Shown: positions 45,014 through 56,053 of the stretch, in pieces
Position numbering within the stretch: the first letter of the stretch is position 1
Layout of the letters: each line of letters opens with the position of its first letter
Assembly: GCA_029168955.1 (NCBI GenBank)
Contig: JAPDOI010000383.1
Span: 496,001-560,000, forward strand
Direction of reading: 5' to 3'
From: Aplectana chamaeleonis
Lineage: Eukaryota; Nematoda; Chromadorea; Rhabditida; Cosmocercidae
DNA length: 64,000 nucleotides
Made by a program: the position numbers and the translations under genes
The notes under the pieces: generated by a model
What the model was told of the DNA's origin: nothing
Seen by the model: only the letters and a program-made list of their open reading frames with translations
Database searches by the model: none

Positions 45014-46110
45014 TTGTTTAGAAATTCCATCTAAAATGAGCCATGGATTGTGTTGCCGGTCAAACAAGCAATTATCTCAGCGTTCTGTCCCTTTTACACT
45101 TCTATCGCGGGTTGCCCGAAGTCACGATCGATATCAATTATTATCCTGCCCCAGAAGGATCATGTAGGCAAAAGGTGCATGCAGAATGGCGTCACTGTGA
45201 AACTGGCGCCATCACTCTATAGAGAGAGGAGAAGGGCGTGGTCTTGGTATGTCGCGGAGTTGGCGACATGCGATGTGAGCGGCTAAAATGGTGGAAGTCG
45301 CTTCCTTCGCGCGACGTATCGATTGCCTCAACCAGGTCGTGGCGGCGCTCGCTCAGATCACTCACTCTGAAAGCCCCACCTTGGCTACGGACGCGCGGCA
45401 CTGTTTTTGCTGCGTTGGGGTCGTTTACACTTCCACCACCGAGCGGCGCGGCGAAATGCAATTCTATAATATTGATTGTGGCGCGCCGCTGATCAGTACT
45501 TTAAAAGCGTGCTGTACCGCGCCGCACGTCGGCAGGAGTATGAACGGCGTCTAGCACCCCCATCGTTCCTGCACCCCCGGCGACAGCGAGTTTCGCCTCA
45601 ACGCTACTCTGAAAGCCCTAAATTCTACTGTGCGTTATGCACTACTCCATTCATTAGCTGCGTTCTGTGCATATCGAATATGCAGGAAAGGCTATAAGGT
45701 TTCCAGAACAGTGGGTGACGTGCTGTTGGAAACTCCAAACTGCAGCGAGCATCTGAAAGCATCTCTAGAAGATTCGATATGGCGTCGACCTAACCTAGTC
45801 ATGCGGCACAGCCTTGCTCATGTCGGCCCCTTATGCAACTTTGGTCCGGAACCGTTGCAAAATTCTTGACCTGGCCGGACCTGCTCACAATCTTCGAGAA
45901 TTTTTTGTGGAATCTAGTTGATAACAGCACATCAACCAGTGCGCCGCTGTGATCTGGAAGCGACCTAACCGCTTTGCATTCAAGGTGCTGGAGTGAAATC
46001 TGGACTTATGTTGAAATCTCCGTCCCTGATGTGCGGTCTGCTCGAGTAGATGAGTTGTGAGGATCTCCTGGGTGTACAGGTGTCATGCAGTCGGTGGTAA
46101 GCACCAAATC
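45014..46110. other. Intergenic, no gene recognised
   Basis: GC-rich sequence with short overlapping open frames on both strands. None shows a domain. The LINE relic begins at about 46110. Confidence 0.4.
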
Positions 46111-46115
46111 GAGGA

Positions 46116-46877
46116 CACAAAATAGTGCCAAGAAGGTGGAAGCACTCGTTTGTAACCCCTGTTTTGAAAAAGGAGCCTGCTTCCAATCCTGAAAACTATC
46201 GGCCAGTTAGCATCACGTCCATCTTTTGCAGAGTTTTCGAAAAAGTTTTGAAGCAACATATAGTCATGCATCTTGCCTCTCAGAACATTATACCAAGGAA
46301 TCAGCATGGATTCGTCCCGGGGCGATCGGTCGAGACTAATCTTTTGGAATGTTTAGATGACTGGTCAGCAGCTATTGACAGGAAGAGCGTTAGTGACGTC
46401 GTTTACTTTGACTTTGCGAAAGCATTCGACCGAGTGTCTCATGCAAAGCTTCTTTTCAAACTGAACAAAATCAAGATTCATCCTGTTCTTTTGAAGTGGA
46501 TAACTGAGTATCTAACCGACAGAAGCTTTCAGGTCAGAATTGGAGGGGTTTATTCTGAGGTAAAATGCGCCGAAAGTGGGGTACCTCAAGGTGGCGTCCT
46601 GTCTCCCATTTTGTTCAACATTTTCACTGCAGACTTGCCTTCAGTCCTTGAAACTTTCGGAGTAAACTGTAAAATGTATGCTGACGACATCAAAATCTAT
46701 AGGACCATATCTACGTCAGATGACACAAAATCCCTCCAGCTCGCTGTAGATGAGATATGGAAGTGGGCAGGGTCATGGCAGTTACCACTAGCTCCGCAGA
46801 AGACCATTTTCATGCGAGTAGGAACGGTGGAATCCATTCCGGAAACCTCATACTTAGTAGGTGCAACTGATATACCT
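46116..46877 (+). pseudogene. 5'-truncated LINE reverse transcriptase, split by an LTR element
   Basis: This is the polymerase domain of a second non-LTR retrotransposon. It begins abruptly inside the fingers (RRWKHSFVTPVLKKEP), with no endonuclease, as 5'-truncated LINE copies do. Visible motifs are YRPVSITSIFCRVFEKVL, NQHGFVPGRSVETNLLE, VVYFDFAKAFDRVSH, SGVPQGGVLSPILFNIF and the intact catalytic MYADDIKIY. The frame runs to 46877, where the BEL element was inserted, and resumes at 57096. Wording suggests a CR1-like clade; that is a guess. The frame is open, so the copy was young when interrupted. Confidence 0.9.
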
Positions 46878-47144
46878 TGTCGCTAAGCGACTAGTGATCT
46901 TTCAATAATATCCTTATCCGTCTTACTTGTATGAAGACTATTTCTGTTTCGAATAAGTTTCTCATGTGACTAATGGAATGGCACTTCCGCCGCGGCTTTC
47001 TCCTCCTATCAGCGTGGTCAATCGTTTATCGGAGCAAAACAAAGAGGCCAAGAAAGCGTGTATCGCTGAGAACGGAGACATCTGGTATAAGAAGCGCGCG
47101 GTGGAGGCAAAAGGGCTGTTTCATCGTCTCCGAGCAGCGGACGA

Positions 47145-47324
47145 GAAATTCGAAAGAATTTCTAATCCGCTGCTTTCTTCTTCCTTTCTGTAGAAGAAAC
47201 TCGCAAGAGTTTCTGTTTTCTTAATCTTCTTTAAGAAACTCGAAAGAGTTTCTGTTTCTGTTTAATAGAAGGAACTCATAAGAGTTCATGAATTCACTTT
47301 GGCAGGATGAATTCGTAAGAATTC
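47145..47324 (+). promoter_or_regulatory. Five perfect tetraloop hairpins in U3
   Basis: Stems at 47145-47162 (GAAATTC-GAAA-GAATTTC), 47196-47213 (GAAACTC-GCAA-GAGTTTC), 47235-47252 (GAAACTC-GAAA-GAGTTTC), 47272-47287 (GAACTC-ATAA-GAGTTC) and 47309-47324 (GAATTC-GTAA-GAATTC). The first is nested in a longer stem AGCAGCGGA/TCCGCTGCT. They repeat in the 3' LTR. They may be protein-binding palindromes (GAA/TTC repeats resemble heat-shock elements) or RNA structures. Confidence 0.7.
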
Positions 47325-47390
47325 TGAATGCATATCTCTATATGTATGATTTTTGTTGTTGTATTATTTGTTGTTGAATATATATATAAA

Positions 47391-47412
47391 GGTTTAATTA
47401 CCCAAGTTTGAG
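47391..47412 (+). promoter_or_regulatory. Exact SL1 leader sequence in the 5' LTR
   Basis: All 22 bases match SL1 (GGTTTAATTACCCAAG...). It follows the TATA box directly and continues into GCTTTTCGTGAAG. There is no GT donor after it, so this is not an SL RNA gene; it looks like the front of a trans-spliced transcript fixed in the LTR, at or near the start of the R region. Confidence 0.9.
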
Positions 47413-47522
47413 GCTTTTCGTGAAGTCATCCATCGTTGCGAGAAGAGCCTGTCGAGACAAGAAGTCCCGCGTGGCGAATTGGCGAGTACACTCAAAATAC
47501 AAGAGGACAGGCCTTTTCTACA

Positions 47523-47540
47523 TGGTGCATCGCATTGGAG
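47523..47540 (+). promoter_or_regulatory. Primer binding site of BEL element
   Basis: Directly after the LTR the sequence is TGGTGCATCGCATTGGAG. The first ten bases equal those of the smaller LTR element's site at 16222 and would pair with the same glycine-type tRNA 3' end; beyond that they differ. Confidence 0.6.
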
Positions 47541-47766
47541 ACGAATTCAGGTGTGATTTTCAGTAATTTTTTGTGTGAAGCTTCTATTGCTTGGCATGCG
47601 AGCTTGCTTTTTTTGGCAAACTTCTGGACGTTTTTGAACTAAGAAGTTTACCTAGTGTTTTTTCAAGTTCGGATAGAACTTGAGTTGTCCGTCGCTTCCA
47701 GCATCTGCATTTTACTGCTTACGCTGGCACAAAAGCTTGAGTCATCGGGTTGAAGTGGTCAACACA

Positions 47767-49166
47767 ATGGCGTCTACGCAGCTCACAACGCAAAAACGCC
47801 TGCTGACAACATATGGGAACAAAATGGAGTTCATAATTTCGAGATTCAAGGGTGAAGCTCTCGAGAACCTCCAAGTCGTTGCGTCATCTACTAAAGAAGA
47901 AATTCTCGACGACATTAGACGACTTGAGGAAGCTTTAGGAGCGATCGGTACAGTCACCTCGAAACTCGAACAGGCACTCCGAGAATTCACTACTGTTCTC
48001 GATTCTGACGAGAAACTACGAGCAGATGATTGGGAGGTATACGCGGGGAAAGCCGAGGACTCACTGTCAGCCTCATTGGACTATACAGTACTCCTGCATG
48101 CGCGCCTCCGCTCCCTCAAGTCCTCTGAGCGGTTACAGGTACAGCAAACGTTCGACACATGCATCGCAACCGACTTACGTGCAAAGAAGCTCGAGCTCCC
48201 AACCCTACCCATTCCGAAATTCAAAGGGAACATTTGGGAGTGGGATAATTTCTGGACACTTTGTGATGAGAATGTGCACTCTCAGGAGTTACCGCAACTA
48301 GTTAAGTTCAATTACTTGTTGAGTGCACTGCAGGGGAGAGCCCTTGCTTCCGTTAAAAGTTCCATGTTACAGCGGAAAATTATCTGAAAGCCATCAATTT
48401 CCTCAAAGCTCGTTATGATAACTCTGAAGAGCTCATTCATCGTCTAATCGATCGTCTGGACAAATGCTCTCTGAGAAATCATTCAACGAAAGAGCAACGC
48501 TCTCTTTTTGAGCAAATTCAGGTTATTATCCAGCAATTGCAACAAAAAGGAGAGCATGTGGATAGTCAATGGACAATAAAGAAGGTGCTATCAAAGTTTC
48601 CTGAACCCACACAGAGGAAAGTTTTGGGAAAGAAGCAGAATACTCCTATACAACTCGCGCCTTCCTTAACTATGGAAACTTTGTTTCGCTTTCTGGAAGA
48701 GGTTATTTCAAGCGAAGAAATGATGAATCTTTACATTGACCGGTCCAGTGAACCCAAACCTTCGACTAATAACGGAATAGAAAAGAAAAAGCAATTAATT
48801 CGGACTGCAGCGCCAATCAGGATGTGTATGTATTGTGGTGAAAATCACAAAGCACACCTTTGCTCGAAATACAAAACCGCACAGGATAGATCCAAGTATC
48901 TTCGAGAAAACAAGTTGTGTCTACTTTGTGCCTCCGCTCAGCACCAGACAAGGGAATGCAAACTGCGCCCGTGTTTTCACTGCCAGGAGCTCACCACACG
49001 TCATGCTGTTACGGTGTTACCAAACCAGCTGGCACCCGTCCAACAACAGCTGTTCCAAAAGCAGCACCCCGAATGGGAAATTCAAAAGACCAGAAACAAG
49101 CCAATCGAGGGTCCAAAGTCAACCAAATCATCAATGTGGAAAACGGCGAAGAGTCTCCTATCCTAG
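47767..49166 (+). pseudogene. BEL Gag, one frameshift
   Basis: Gag would assemble the particle and bind the RNA. The start ATG at 47767 has the context CACAATGG. The N-terminal half is helical (LDDIRRLEEALGAIGTV); the core contains LPTLPIPKFKGNIWEWDNFW, typical of BEL Gag. A one-base frame change lies in a short A-run near 48349-48353, after which the frame continues to 49166. The C-terminal part carries zinc knuckles CMYCGENHKAHLC, CLLCASAQHQTREC and CFHC. The pol frame overlaps the end in the -1 register. Confidence 0.9.
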
Positions 49167-51700
49167 TCGAGGTGCACTCAGCGCAGGAAACAGTGCCTTG
49201 TTCAGTGACATTTCTTCCAACAGGAGAAGTAACGGTGATGGATCCGAGAACGAATTCACTGATGAGAGTAGAGGCTTTACTTGACACAGGCGCAGAACTT
49301 TCTTTCATTGAAACGGAATTGGCTAGTGACCTTCTTCTTTCTGCTATAGGAGAGAAGACACTCAACATTGTGTCTTTTGGGTCTGAGGCGATCAGAAAGA
49401 CGAGGTGCAAACAAGTGCAACTGTCAATATGGGACGCTTTTGGAAATCCACATCTATTGAATCTCATGACGCACGACGTCCTCCCCAAGGTTCGCGCAGC
49501 ACCTCCACTGTCCAACGAAGACAAACAGTTTCTCACAGATTCCAAAATTTCGGTCATTTTGCCTCAAGAAAAATCAGGCGTAATTAGACCCCGGATACTT
49601 CTAGGCTGTGATCAACTATGGTCGCTTATGAAGAATCAGACGCCACCCGTTCGCTTACCGTCGGGTCTCCATGTGCTACCCACTTACTTAGGCAGCCTCA
49701 TTACAGGAACACTATCCTCTTCAAGTATGACGCCAGTGCGAATGACAGAAGAAGATGGTGAAGAATTGGAGTGGGATCAATATTGGTCATTTGATAGTAC
49801 CTTTAGCCAGATACATGTGGTGCGACAAGCTGATACTACACTGGACGGTAATATTGAAAAGCCGGATCAGTTTCAGGCACATGACAATACCACCAGCCAG
49901 TTCAGTGTGGAGCGAAAACCAGATCCTAATGCAGAAGACGAAAAAGAGAAGTGGGATAAGTACTGGGCCTTGGAATCTGCGGGAACTGCAGAGTTCGGGT
50001 TACCAGAGAAGCATGAACGAGAACTCAGGGATAAGCGAGTTTGGGCTTCTTTCAAAGAGACTATTCAACGCCGGAACGATGGCTACTATGTGCGTCTCCC
50101 ATGGAAAGAAAACAGCTCGGAGCTGCCAGATAATAAAGCTATCGCTCTTCGGCGTCTCACAAGTACGTGGAATACGTTGCAGAAAGATGTCGACTTGCTC
50201 GATCAGTACAATGCAGTGTTTGAAGAACAGCTGAATATGAACATCATCGAAGAAATAGAGGAAAACGAAAGAGCAGGATCTCTCCTTCACTACATTCCTC
50301 ACCAGGCAGTTCTAACCCCGCACAAGACTACTACAAAGTTGCGCATTGTTTTCGATGCTTCAGCTCATTACAAGAACTCTCCGGCGTTGAACGATGTCCT
50401 GCATCGAGGACCGGTGATATTGCCTTCCCTGTTTGGAATACTGCTAAGATTTCGCATTGGTCGTATAGGAATCATCTCCGACGTGGAGAAGGCATTTCTA
50501 CAGGTCAGGTTGCAGGAACAGGACCGCGACGCGACTCGATGTTTGTGGCTCCGCAATCACAGAGCTCCACCAACCAGAGAGAATACGAAAACCTTACGCT
50601 TTACCAGAATAGCGTTTGGTTTAATTTCTTCCCCATTCCTTCTTGCTGCAACTACACATTTCCATCTTGATACGTATACCAACGACACGTCATTAGTGGA
50701 GGAGATCAAAGACAACATTTATGTCGATAACCTTTTGCTGACCACAGACAATAGTGACGGCTCCTTTCAGATGTATAGGAGAACAAAGGAAATGTTCAGT
50801 GACTTGGGGATGAATCTGAGAGAGTTTGTATCTAATGATCAAGATCTGCTGAACGGCATAGCGGAAAAAGACAGGTCTAGCGAAATTGCTCCGAAAGTGT
50901 TGGGAATCAAATGGAACACTCAAGAAGATTGTTGGGAACTGTCGTGCAAAATCCAGACCCAGTCCCTGACCACAAAAAGACGGGTTGCAAGCACTATGGC
51001 AACCATATATGACCCATTAGGATGGATGGTCCCACTAACTCATCCTATTAAAACGTTCGTGAGAACGCTTTGGCAGGCGAAGTATGGGTGGGATACAAGC
51101 CTTGAGTCCGATTTGGAACAGAGATGGATCTCCATCACACAGAATATAGACGGATTTCGGAAAAACCTTCCAAGGGCGATTGCCTCGATACTGAGTGAAC
51201 AGATTTTGGTCACATTTGCTGACGCTAGTGGAGAAGCCATGGCAGCTTGCTCCTACCTGGTATCAGAACGGGGCAGCAACTTGCTCATGGCACGCTCGAA
51301 GCTCCCATCTCTCAAAGGTGCAGTGACAATACCGAAACTGGAACTCAACGCGTGTACCCTGGCGATTCGATTAGCCCGCGCAGTTTTCGAGGAACTACAA
51401 CGCCGAGTTGTGATTCGAAAAGCGTATGTCTTCTCAGATTCCGAAATTGTTTTGAACTGGGTGAGGTCAAAACCTGGACGCGATGTAGGTCAAATGGTCT
51501 TGAACAGACTGGCCGAGATAAGAAAGGTGGTTGAAAGTTTCCGCGCAGTCGACTGCGAGGTAATCTTTGGATATGTACGATCGGAACAGAATCCGGCTGA
51601 CTGTGCAACGAGAGGTCTCGACAAGCGCGCTAGAGAACCACATGTGGTGGACGGGCCCCTCTTTTTGAAAACGCCATCAAACTGTTGGCCACAATCGTCG
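49100..51700 (+). CDS. BEL Pol, part 1: protease, reverse transcriptase, RNase H
   Basis: The frame is open from about 48917 to 51781, but true pol sequence probably starts near 49100, after the Gag overlap. The aspartic protease has LLDTGAELSFIE (DTG at 49283-49291). The RT has TTKLRIVFDASAHYKNSP, IGIISDVEKAFLQVRLQE and FTRIAFGLISSPFLLAA, and the catalytic box reads YVDN (50720-50731) with asparagine in the usual second aspartate position. RNase H shows VTFADASGEAMAACSYL, IPKLELNACTLAIRLA and YVFSDSEIVLNWV. The frame changes near 51700. I believe YVDN occurs in other nematode BEL elements, but cannot verify it here. Confidence 0.9.
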
Positions 51701-53480
51701 AATTTTTCAAAGTTCAAGATGATCAAGAGGAAAACGACAGCAAAGCCGAGCCATTCCTCGAGTCCGGAGAAAAACTCCTAAGTGTTGCGACAGTAGTAAA
51801 GGATAGTGATCATCAAGAGCTCGTCCAATCGGAACAAGCTCAGACTTTGACGCAGGCTAAGCGAATCATTGCATGGGTCCTCCGATTCATTCTGGCGGTC
51901 CGCCACAGAATTCGTGGTAGGAGCTCCACCCTCCGAACAGCTGATCACCTTCTTCAGCGAGTTGATCTCACGAGAAAAGTGGTGTCAGGAGCAGAATTGA
52001 AATCTGCACGAACGGCATTAATACGGTACCATCAACGAACTCGAATCGCTTCTACAGTTCTTTCGAGACTGAAACATTTGAATGTTCGAAAAGACTCAGA
52101 AGAAATTCTACGATGCTATGGACGAATGGGTAAAGCCAGTTTGTCGTCGACAGCAAAAGCACCAATCTTGGTACTGCAAAAGACATTACTGGCCAAGCTC
52201 ATCATCTCGGACTACCATGCTAAAGGACATCCAGGAGTTAATCATACGATGTCATTAATACGAGAAGAATTCTGGATTCCTCAGCTCCGATCACAAGTGT
52301 TGCAAATCATTCGAAAATGCATACCTTGTCAAAAATTCAATAACCTGCCGTACAAATATCCTACGCAAAGTGATCTACCTTTGGAAAGAGTTGTACGTAC
52401 ACATCCATTCGAGAAAGTTGGACTGGATTATTTCGGTCCTCTTTCCATCACATCAGAAGCAGGATCGCGACAAAAGTGCTACGGCTGCATTATTACTTGT
52501 ATGGTTACGCGGCTGTTGCATTTGGATATCGTATCCGATTTGTCCACGATAGCATTTCTTCATCTTTTACGGCGGTTTTTTGCCAGAAGAGGAGTCCCTA
52601 GCATGATAGTGTGTGATAATGCTCCAACATTCGTGCTAGGAGAAGAAATTCTGAAGGACTGTGCTCAAGCTGCTCGAAATGATCCAGCCATCACGCGAGA
52701 ACTGAGCGACAGAGAGATTGAATGGCGGCACATTACCCCTTATGCTCCTTGGCAAGGAGGTTTCTATGAGAGGCTTATTAAGTCCGTCAAGATGTGTCTC
52801 TACAAATCGCTTGGTAAAATGATTCTTTCGTATGAGGAACTTTCGACGCTAGTGATTGAGATTGAAGGATTGCTCAACACCCGTCCGCTTCTATACATGG
52901 ACTCTTCCTTCGATACTGACCGCATATTGAGACCCATTGACTTCCTCCAGAAGGATATGGAGATTTCCTACCCCTTCGAAGCCACACAAGAAGACTCGAC
53001 GGATCCCACATATGTGGCGCCGGATGAGCTTCTAACGTTACGCACAAAAATACAAGCCTTGAATGCCTTGCATTCTTCTTGCAGCGCTACCGAGAAGTTT
53101 TGGAAAGCGTGGCAAACTCAATACCTCACGACTTTGAGAGAAAAACATCAACTACACGTTGGAACGAAGAAGGGTGGTCTTTCTCAGCCCAAAGAAGGAG
53201 CGATTGTACTGATCTCTGACGAAATACAACCCCGCCATGCATGGAAAATGGGAAGAATCGAAGAACTTTCAGTCAATCTAGAAGGAATAACTAGAGAAGC
53301 TGTGATAATGTTGCCATCACGCAGACGTATAAGGCGCCCTGTGAATCTCCTGGTTCCTTTAGAACTAGAGGATGCAACGACAGTGAACGATACGGCGAAA
53401 GACAATCACTATGACGAAACAGTTCAACAAGGGAAAACAGCTCCAACAACTCACCGTTATAACCTTCGGTCTCGAGGCAA
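51685..53480 (+). CDS. BEL Pol, part 2: integrase
   Basis: This continues pol in a frame one base back, the change falling in or near a T-run at about 51700. The integrase zinc region is visible as YHAKGHPGVNHTMSLIREEF and CIPCQKF (HHCC), and the catalytic core as VGLDYFGPLS, VCDNAPTFVLG and WQGGFYERLIKSVK (DDE). A C-terminal domain with KEGAIVLISDEIQPRHAWKM follows. The same frame runs on into the envelope-like region, so pol and env are not separated by a stop here. Confidence 0.9.
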
Positions 53481-53499
53481 CGTTGGAATGCCACCCGAA

Positions 53500-54476
53500 T
53501 GCTCAACAACTCCATTCAAGTCAGTTGGTTCCCCACCGTTCTCGATGGGAATTTCGTCATTGGTAACTCTGATTGCGGTAGCTTGTCTCACGTTTCCGTC
53601 CGGGGTTAGAGCAGAAAGTGTCTCACGCCACATACGATGTACAAAAGGAGGAATCGAACTGATTACGTCATCCAGAACACCATATGAAATCTGTGCTGAA
53701 GATTTCTGTGTCAGCTTCGAAAACCCGCAAGTGAACGAGACTGTGCAATTTCCTCCACAGGTGATTTTGCATGAATACACGGTACAATGGAAATTTCTCG
53801 AAAATGAGACTATGCGAACGCTGGAAACCGTGTGTCCTCCGGCACCTTTCTGCGAGAATATCGACTGTACAGTATGCTCAGCGGTGATTTTCAATCCCGG
53901 AGTGCTGGCCCATCGGAGCTATTCTGGCAACAGCGTTTGTGATCTATCTGCTCGTCACTGGTTGCTACGTCCTGTTGTATGTTCCACTCCGTCATTGGAC
54001 AACCAATACGATTTTTGGTAAGATGTGTTTGGCAGACAATCTGGAAGGCGATTCGAACATGGCCCCGAAGATCTCATTCTAATTACATCCCAAGACTGCG
54101 ACCTCGAGATCTGGTAGAGCTGCTGGCAATCATCTTCATAACAATCGTCCTACTTTGCCTGATGCCACAGGCCGAAGCCTGTCAGCAAATCGACATCTTC
54201 TCGCATTCCTCTACCATATGTCTTCAAAAAGATGGTCAAGAACGGTGCACGGTACGACTTTCCGAAGTTCTGAAAATCAACCCCTTCAAAACCGAAGCAT
54301 GCTTCCGACTATCACGCAATGGTACCCTGTTACAAGAACTGCGAATTTCATGGAAATCGTTTCAACTCGATTGTGAAGCTGAAACTGAGGTTTTTACTCG
54401 AGACACTTCTTATCGAGTGATTGACAGTAAACGGTGTCCACATTCTGGTTCTTGCGTGGGGAAAAAAGTGCGATGA
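53500..54476 (+). pseudogene. Envelope-like region, N-terminal part (phlebovirus-type)
   Basis: A hydrophobic signal-like stretch (SSLVTLIAVACLTFPSGVRA, about 53553-53612) is followed by a cysteine-rich ectodomain with NETVQFPPQV and CENIDCTVC. A membrane segment (ILATAFVIYLLVTGCYVLLY) is encoded near 53915-53975 in another frame, and a second hydrophobic stretch (ELLAIIFITIVLLCLMPQAE) lies at about 54115-54175. Frame changes near 53897 and 54010 break the gene. Phlebovirus-derived glycoproteins are known in env-bearing nematode BEL elements. Role in that family is membrane attachment and fusion. Confidence 0.75.
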
Positions 54477-55363
54477 TTAACAGCTCAGCCTTGATCCCTG
54501 AACTTGAAGAAGGGAACGCGTACCCGGGTAGGACAGTATGCGTCGAGTCCTGTGGAGGACCAGGATGTGACTGTTTTTACCTGAGTTCTGGCTGCCTCTT
54601 TTACCGCGTTTACGTCGTACCCAAGTCCTCGGAAGTTTACGAAATCTTTCACTGCAACCGTTGGATGGAAGCAGCGAAAGTACAGGTAACGCACGTGAAT
54701 ATTGTCGACGGCAAGACATCCACTATGATGGCTCATTTGGTTCCAAATGTGCCAGTTGAATGGAAAACGTTCACGATCACCCTCAGTTCGATCACGGTCC
54801 CTCCCCTTCCGATACTGCAAACTCCCTTCATTTCAGATAACCGAGCTCCTGCGGTATGGAATGTGCGGTTAAGTCCAGCGTTGCGGTGTGACACCTTCGA
54901 CGGAGCGATAAACATGACCTGCCCGGTGGTGGACCACTGCACCTGCTTTCCTGCAGAAACTAGAGCGAATTGCGATTGCCACAACATCGACATCACGAGC
55001 TGGTTCAACGATCTTCACAACCGTTTGCCAATTGTGTATCCCTTTGTGTCTTTCAAACGCTCTCTCAATGGGATTGTTCGGGCGACGGTTACGACTATGG
55101 CGACAGCAGAGATTATCGTTGGCGTGGAAGATGATCTGAACACGGAAATCATCGTAAATGACAACTTATGCACGATCAAAGCCGATCCTCTTACAGGCTG
55201 TTACAATTGTGCGAAGGAAGTCTCCGAGGTGATGAGGGCTTTGTGTGCGAAGCTGGAAGCTGTGGTAGAGCCAAAATCAGAGCACGTGGATCACCTCAGT
55301 GCTCTGGCCCAGAGAACAAGTTCTTCTTTTATCTCGCTTCCTCACGTCGACGAATACGTATAA
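54440..55363 (+). pseudogene. Envelope-like region, C-terminal fusion-protein part, truncated
   Basis: The frame has VESCGGPGCDCFYLSSG, a glycine/cysteine-rich loop like that of phlebovirus-type class II fusion proteins, then paired cysteines (CTCFPAETRANCDC) and DPLTGCYNCAKE. Just after this last motif, where the family would continue to a membrane anchor, the frame passes into the 94-bp direct repeat at 55216 and stops at 55361-55363. So the protein lacks its normal end. It is shifted from the preceding part at a G/A homopolymer near 54460. Confidence 0.75.
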
Positions 55364-55714
55364 GGAAAGGCTGCAGCATCTGGGAACACGCTTCCTCCTA
55401 ACCGATCAGATATACCATCTCCAGATGAAAGCCGATATCGCCTCTTCACGTAGAAGGCAGGAATGGCTTGAAAAAGAAGATGGTACAGAAAAAGCGATTA
55501 AAGTGGAAAACGTGCTGGAGATCGTAGAGCAGACTGTTCGTCGTCTCAATACCACGACAAGAGAGATCAACGAGCGCATGGAATACGCGGAGAGCTCCGT
55601 AAAAGTTCCTCTAAAATCGTGGAAGTCTCCGAGGTGATGAGGGCTTTGTGTGCGAAGCTGGAAGCTGTGGTAGAGCCAAAATCAGAGCACGTGGATCACC
55701 TCAGTGCTCTGGCC
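55216..55714 (+). repeat. Direct repeats of 94 bp between env and the accessory frames
   Basis: 55216-55309 and 55621-55714 appear identical, starting GGAAGTCTCCGAGGTGATGA and ending GTGCTCTGGCC. The first copy is fused to the end of env; the second belongs to the accessory open frame. The 311 bp between encode a coiled-coil-like stretch (VENVLEIVEQTVRRLNTT) in a third frame. Confidence 0.9.
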
Positions 55715-55996
55715 AAGCGCATCGAAGTCCTGGAACAGGCCGAGTCAGGTCAAATACGGGGCGACACCGGGCAGGTCGACACCTCTAGTTCAGCAGCGGT
55801 AGTAGAAAAACCTGCTGAAAAAGATGACGAGTATATGGAGAGACTGCTGAACGAGGTGAAGGAGAAGGATGAGGAAAGCGATGAAGAAGGAAGTCTGATT
55901 GTTGTCGACGAGACGGTGAGCGACGAAGAGCCCTCAAAGAAGAAAGCTTGCTCCGAAAACCGTCGTCCAATTCCTGGTGAAGCCTCTTTTCGATAA
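55619..55996 (+). CDS. Accessory 3' frame 1: coiled-coil, acidic protein
   Basis: A 125-residue frame opening within the second 94-bp repeat (first ATG codon at about 55637). It begins with heptad-like sequence (CAKLEAVVEPKSEHVDHLSA), then an acidic run (KEKDEESDEEGS) and a basic end. It has no match I recognise, but coiled coil plus acidic linker upstream of zinc knuckles is a Gag-like order. It ends with TAA; the zinc-knuckle frame below continues in the same register after a second stop, so the two may once have been one gene. Confidence 0.5.
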   Translation: MEVSEVMRALCAKLEAVVEPKSEHVDHLSALAKRIEVLEQAESGQIRGDTGQVDTSSSAAVVEKPAEKDDEYMERLLNEVKEKDEESDEEGSLIVVDETVSDEEPSKKKACSENRRPIPGEASFR

Positions 55997-56053
55997 GAGT
56001 GTACTGAGGATGCAAGTGAGCACCGTCAGAGCCAAGATTAGCATAATGGAAAC

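Larger units (their letters stand above)
46878..47522 (+). repeat. 5' LTR of BEL/Pao element, containing SL1
   Basis: A 645-bp LTR, TGTCGCTAAG...TTTTCTACA, that differs from the 3' LTR only by one T in a T-run near 47188 as far as I can see. It carries a series of perfect short hairpins (47145-47324), a TATA box (TATATATATAAA, ending at 47390) and directly after it an exact SL1 sequence (47391-47412). The target duplication TACCT lies at 46873-46877. Confidence 0.95.
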
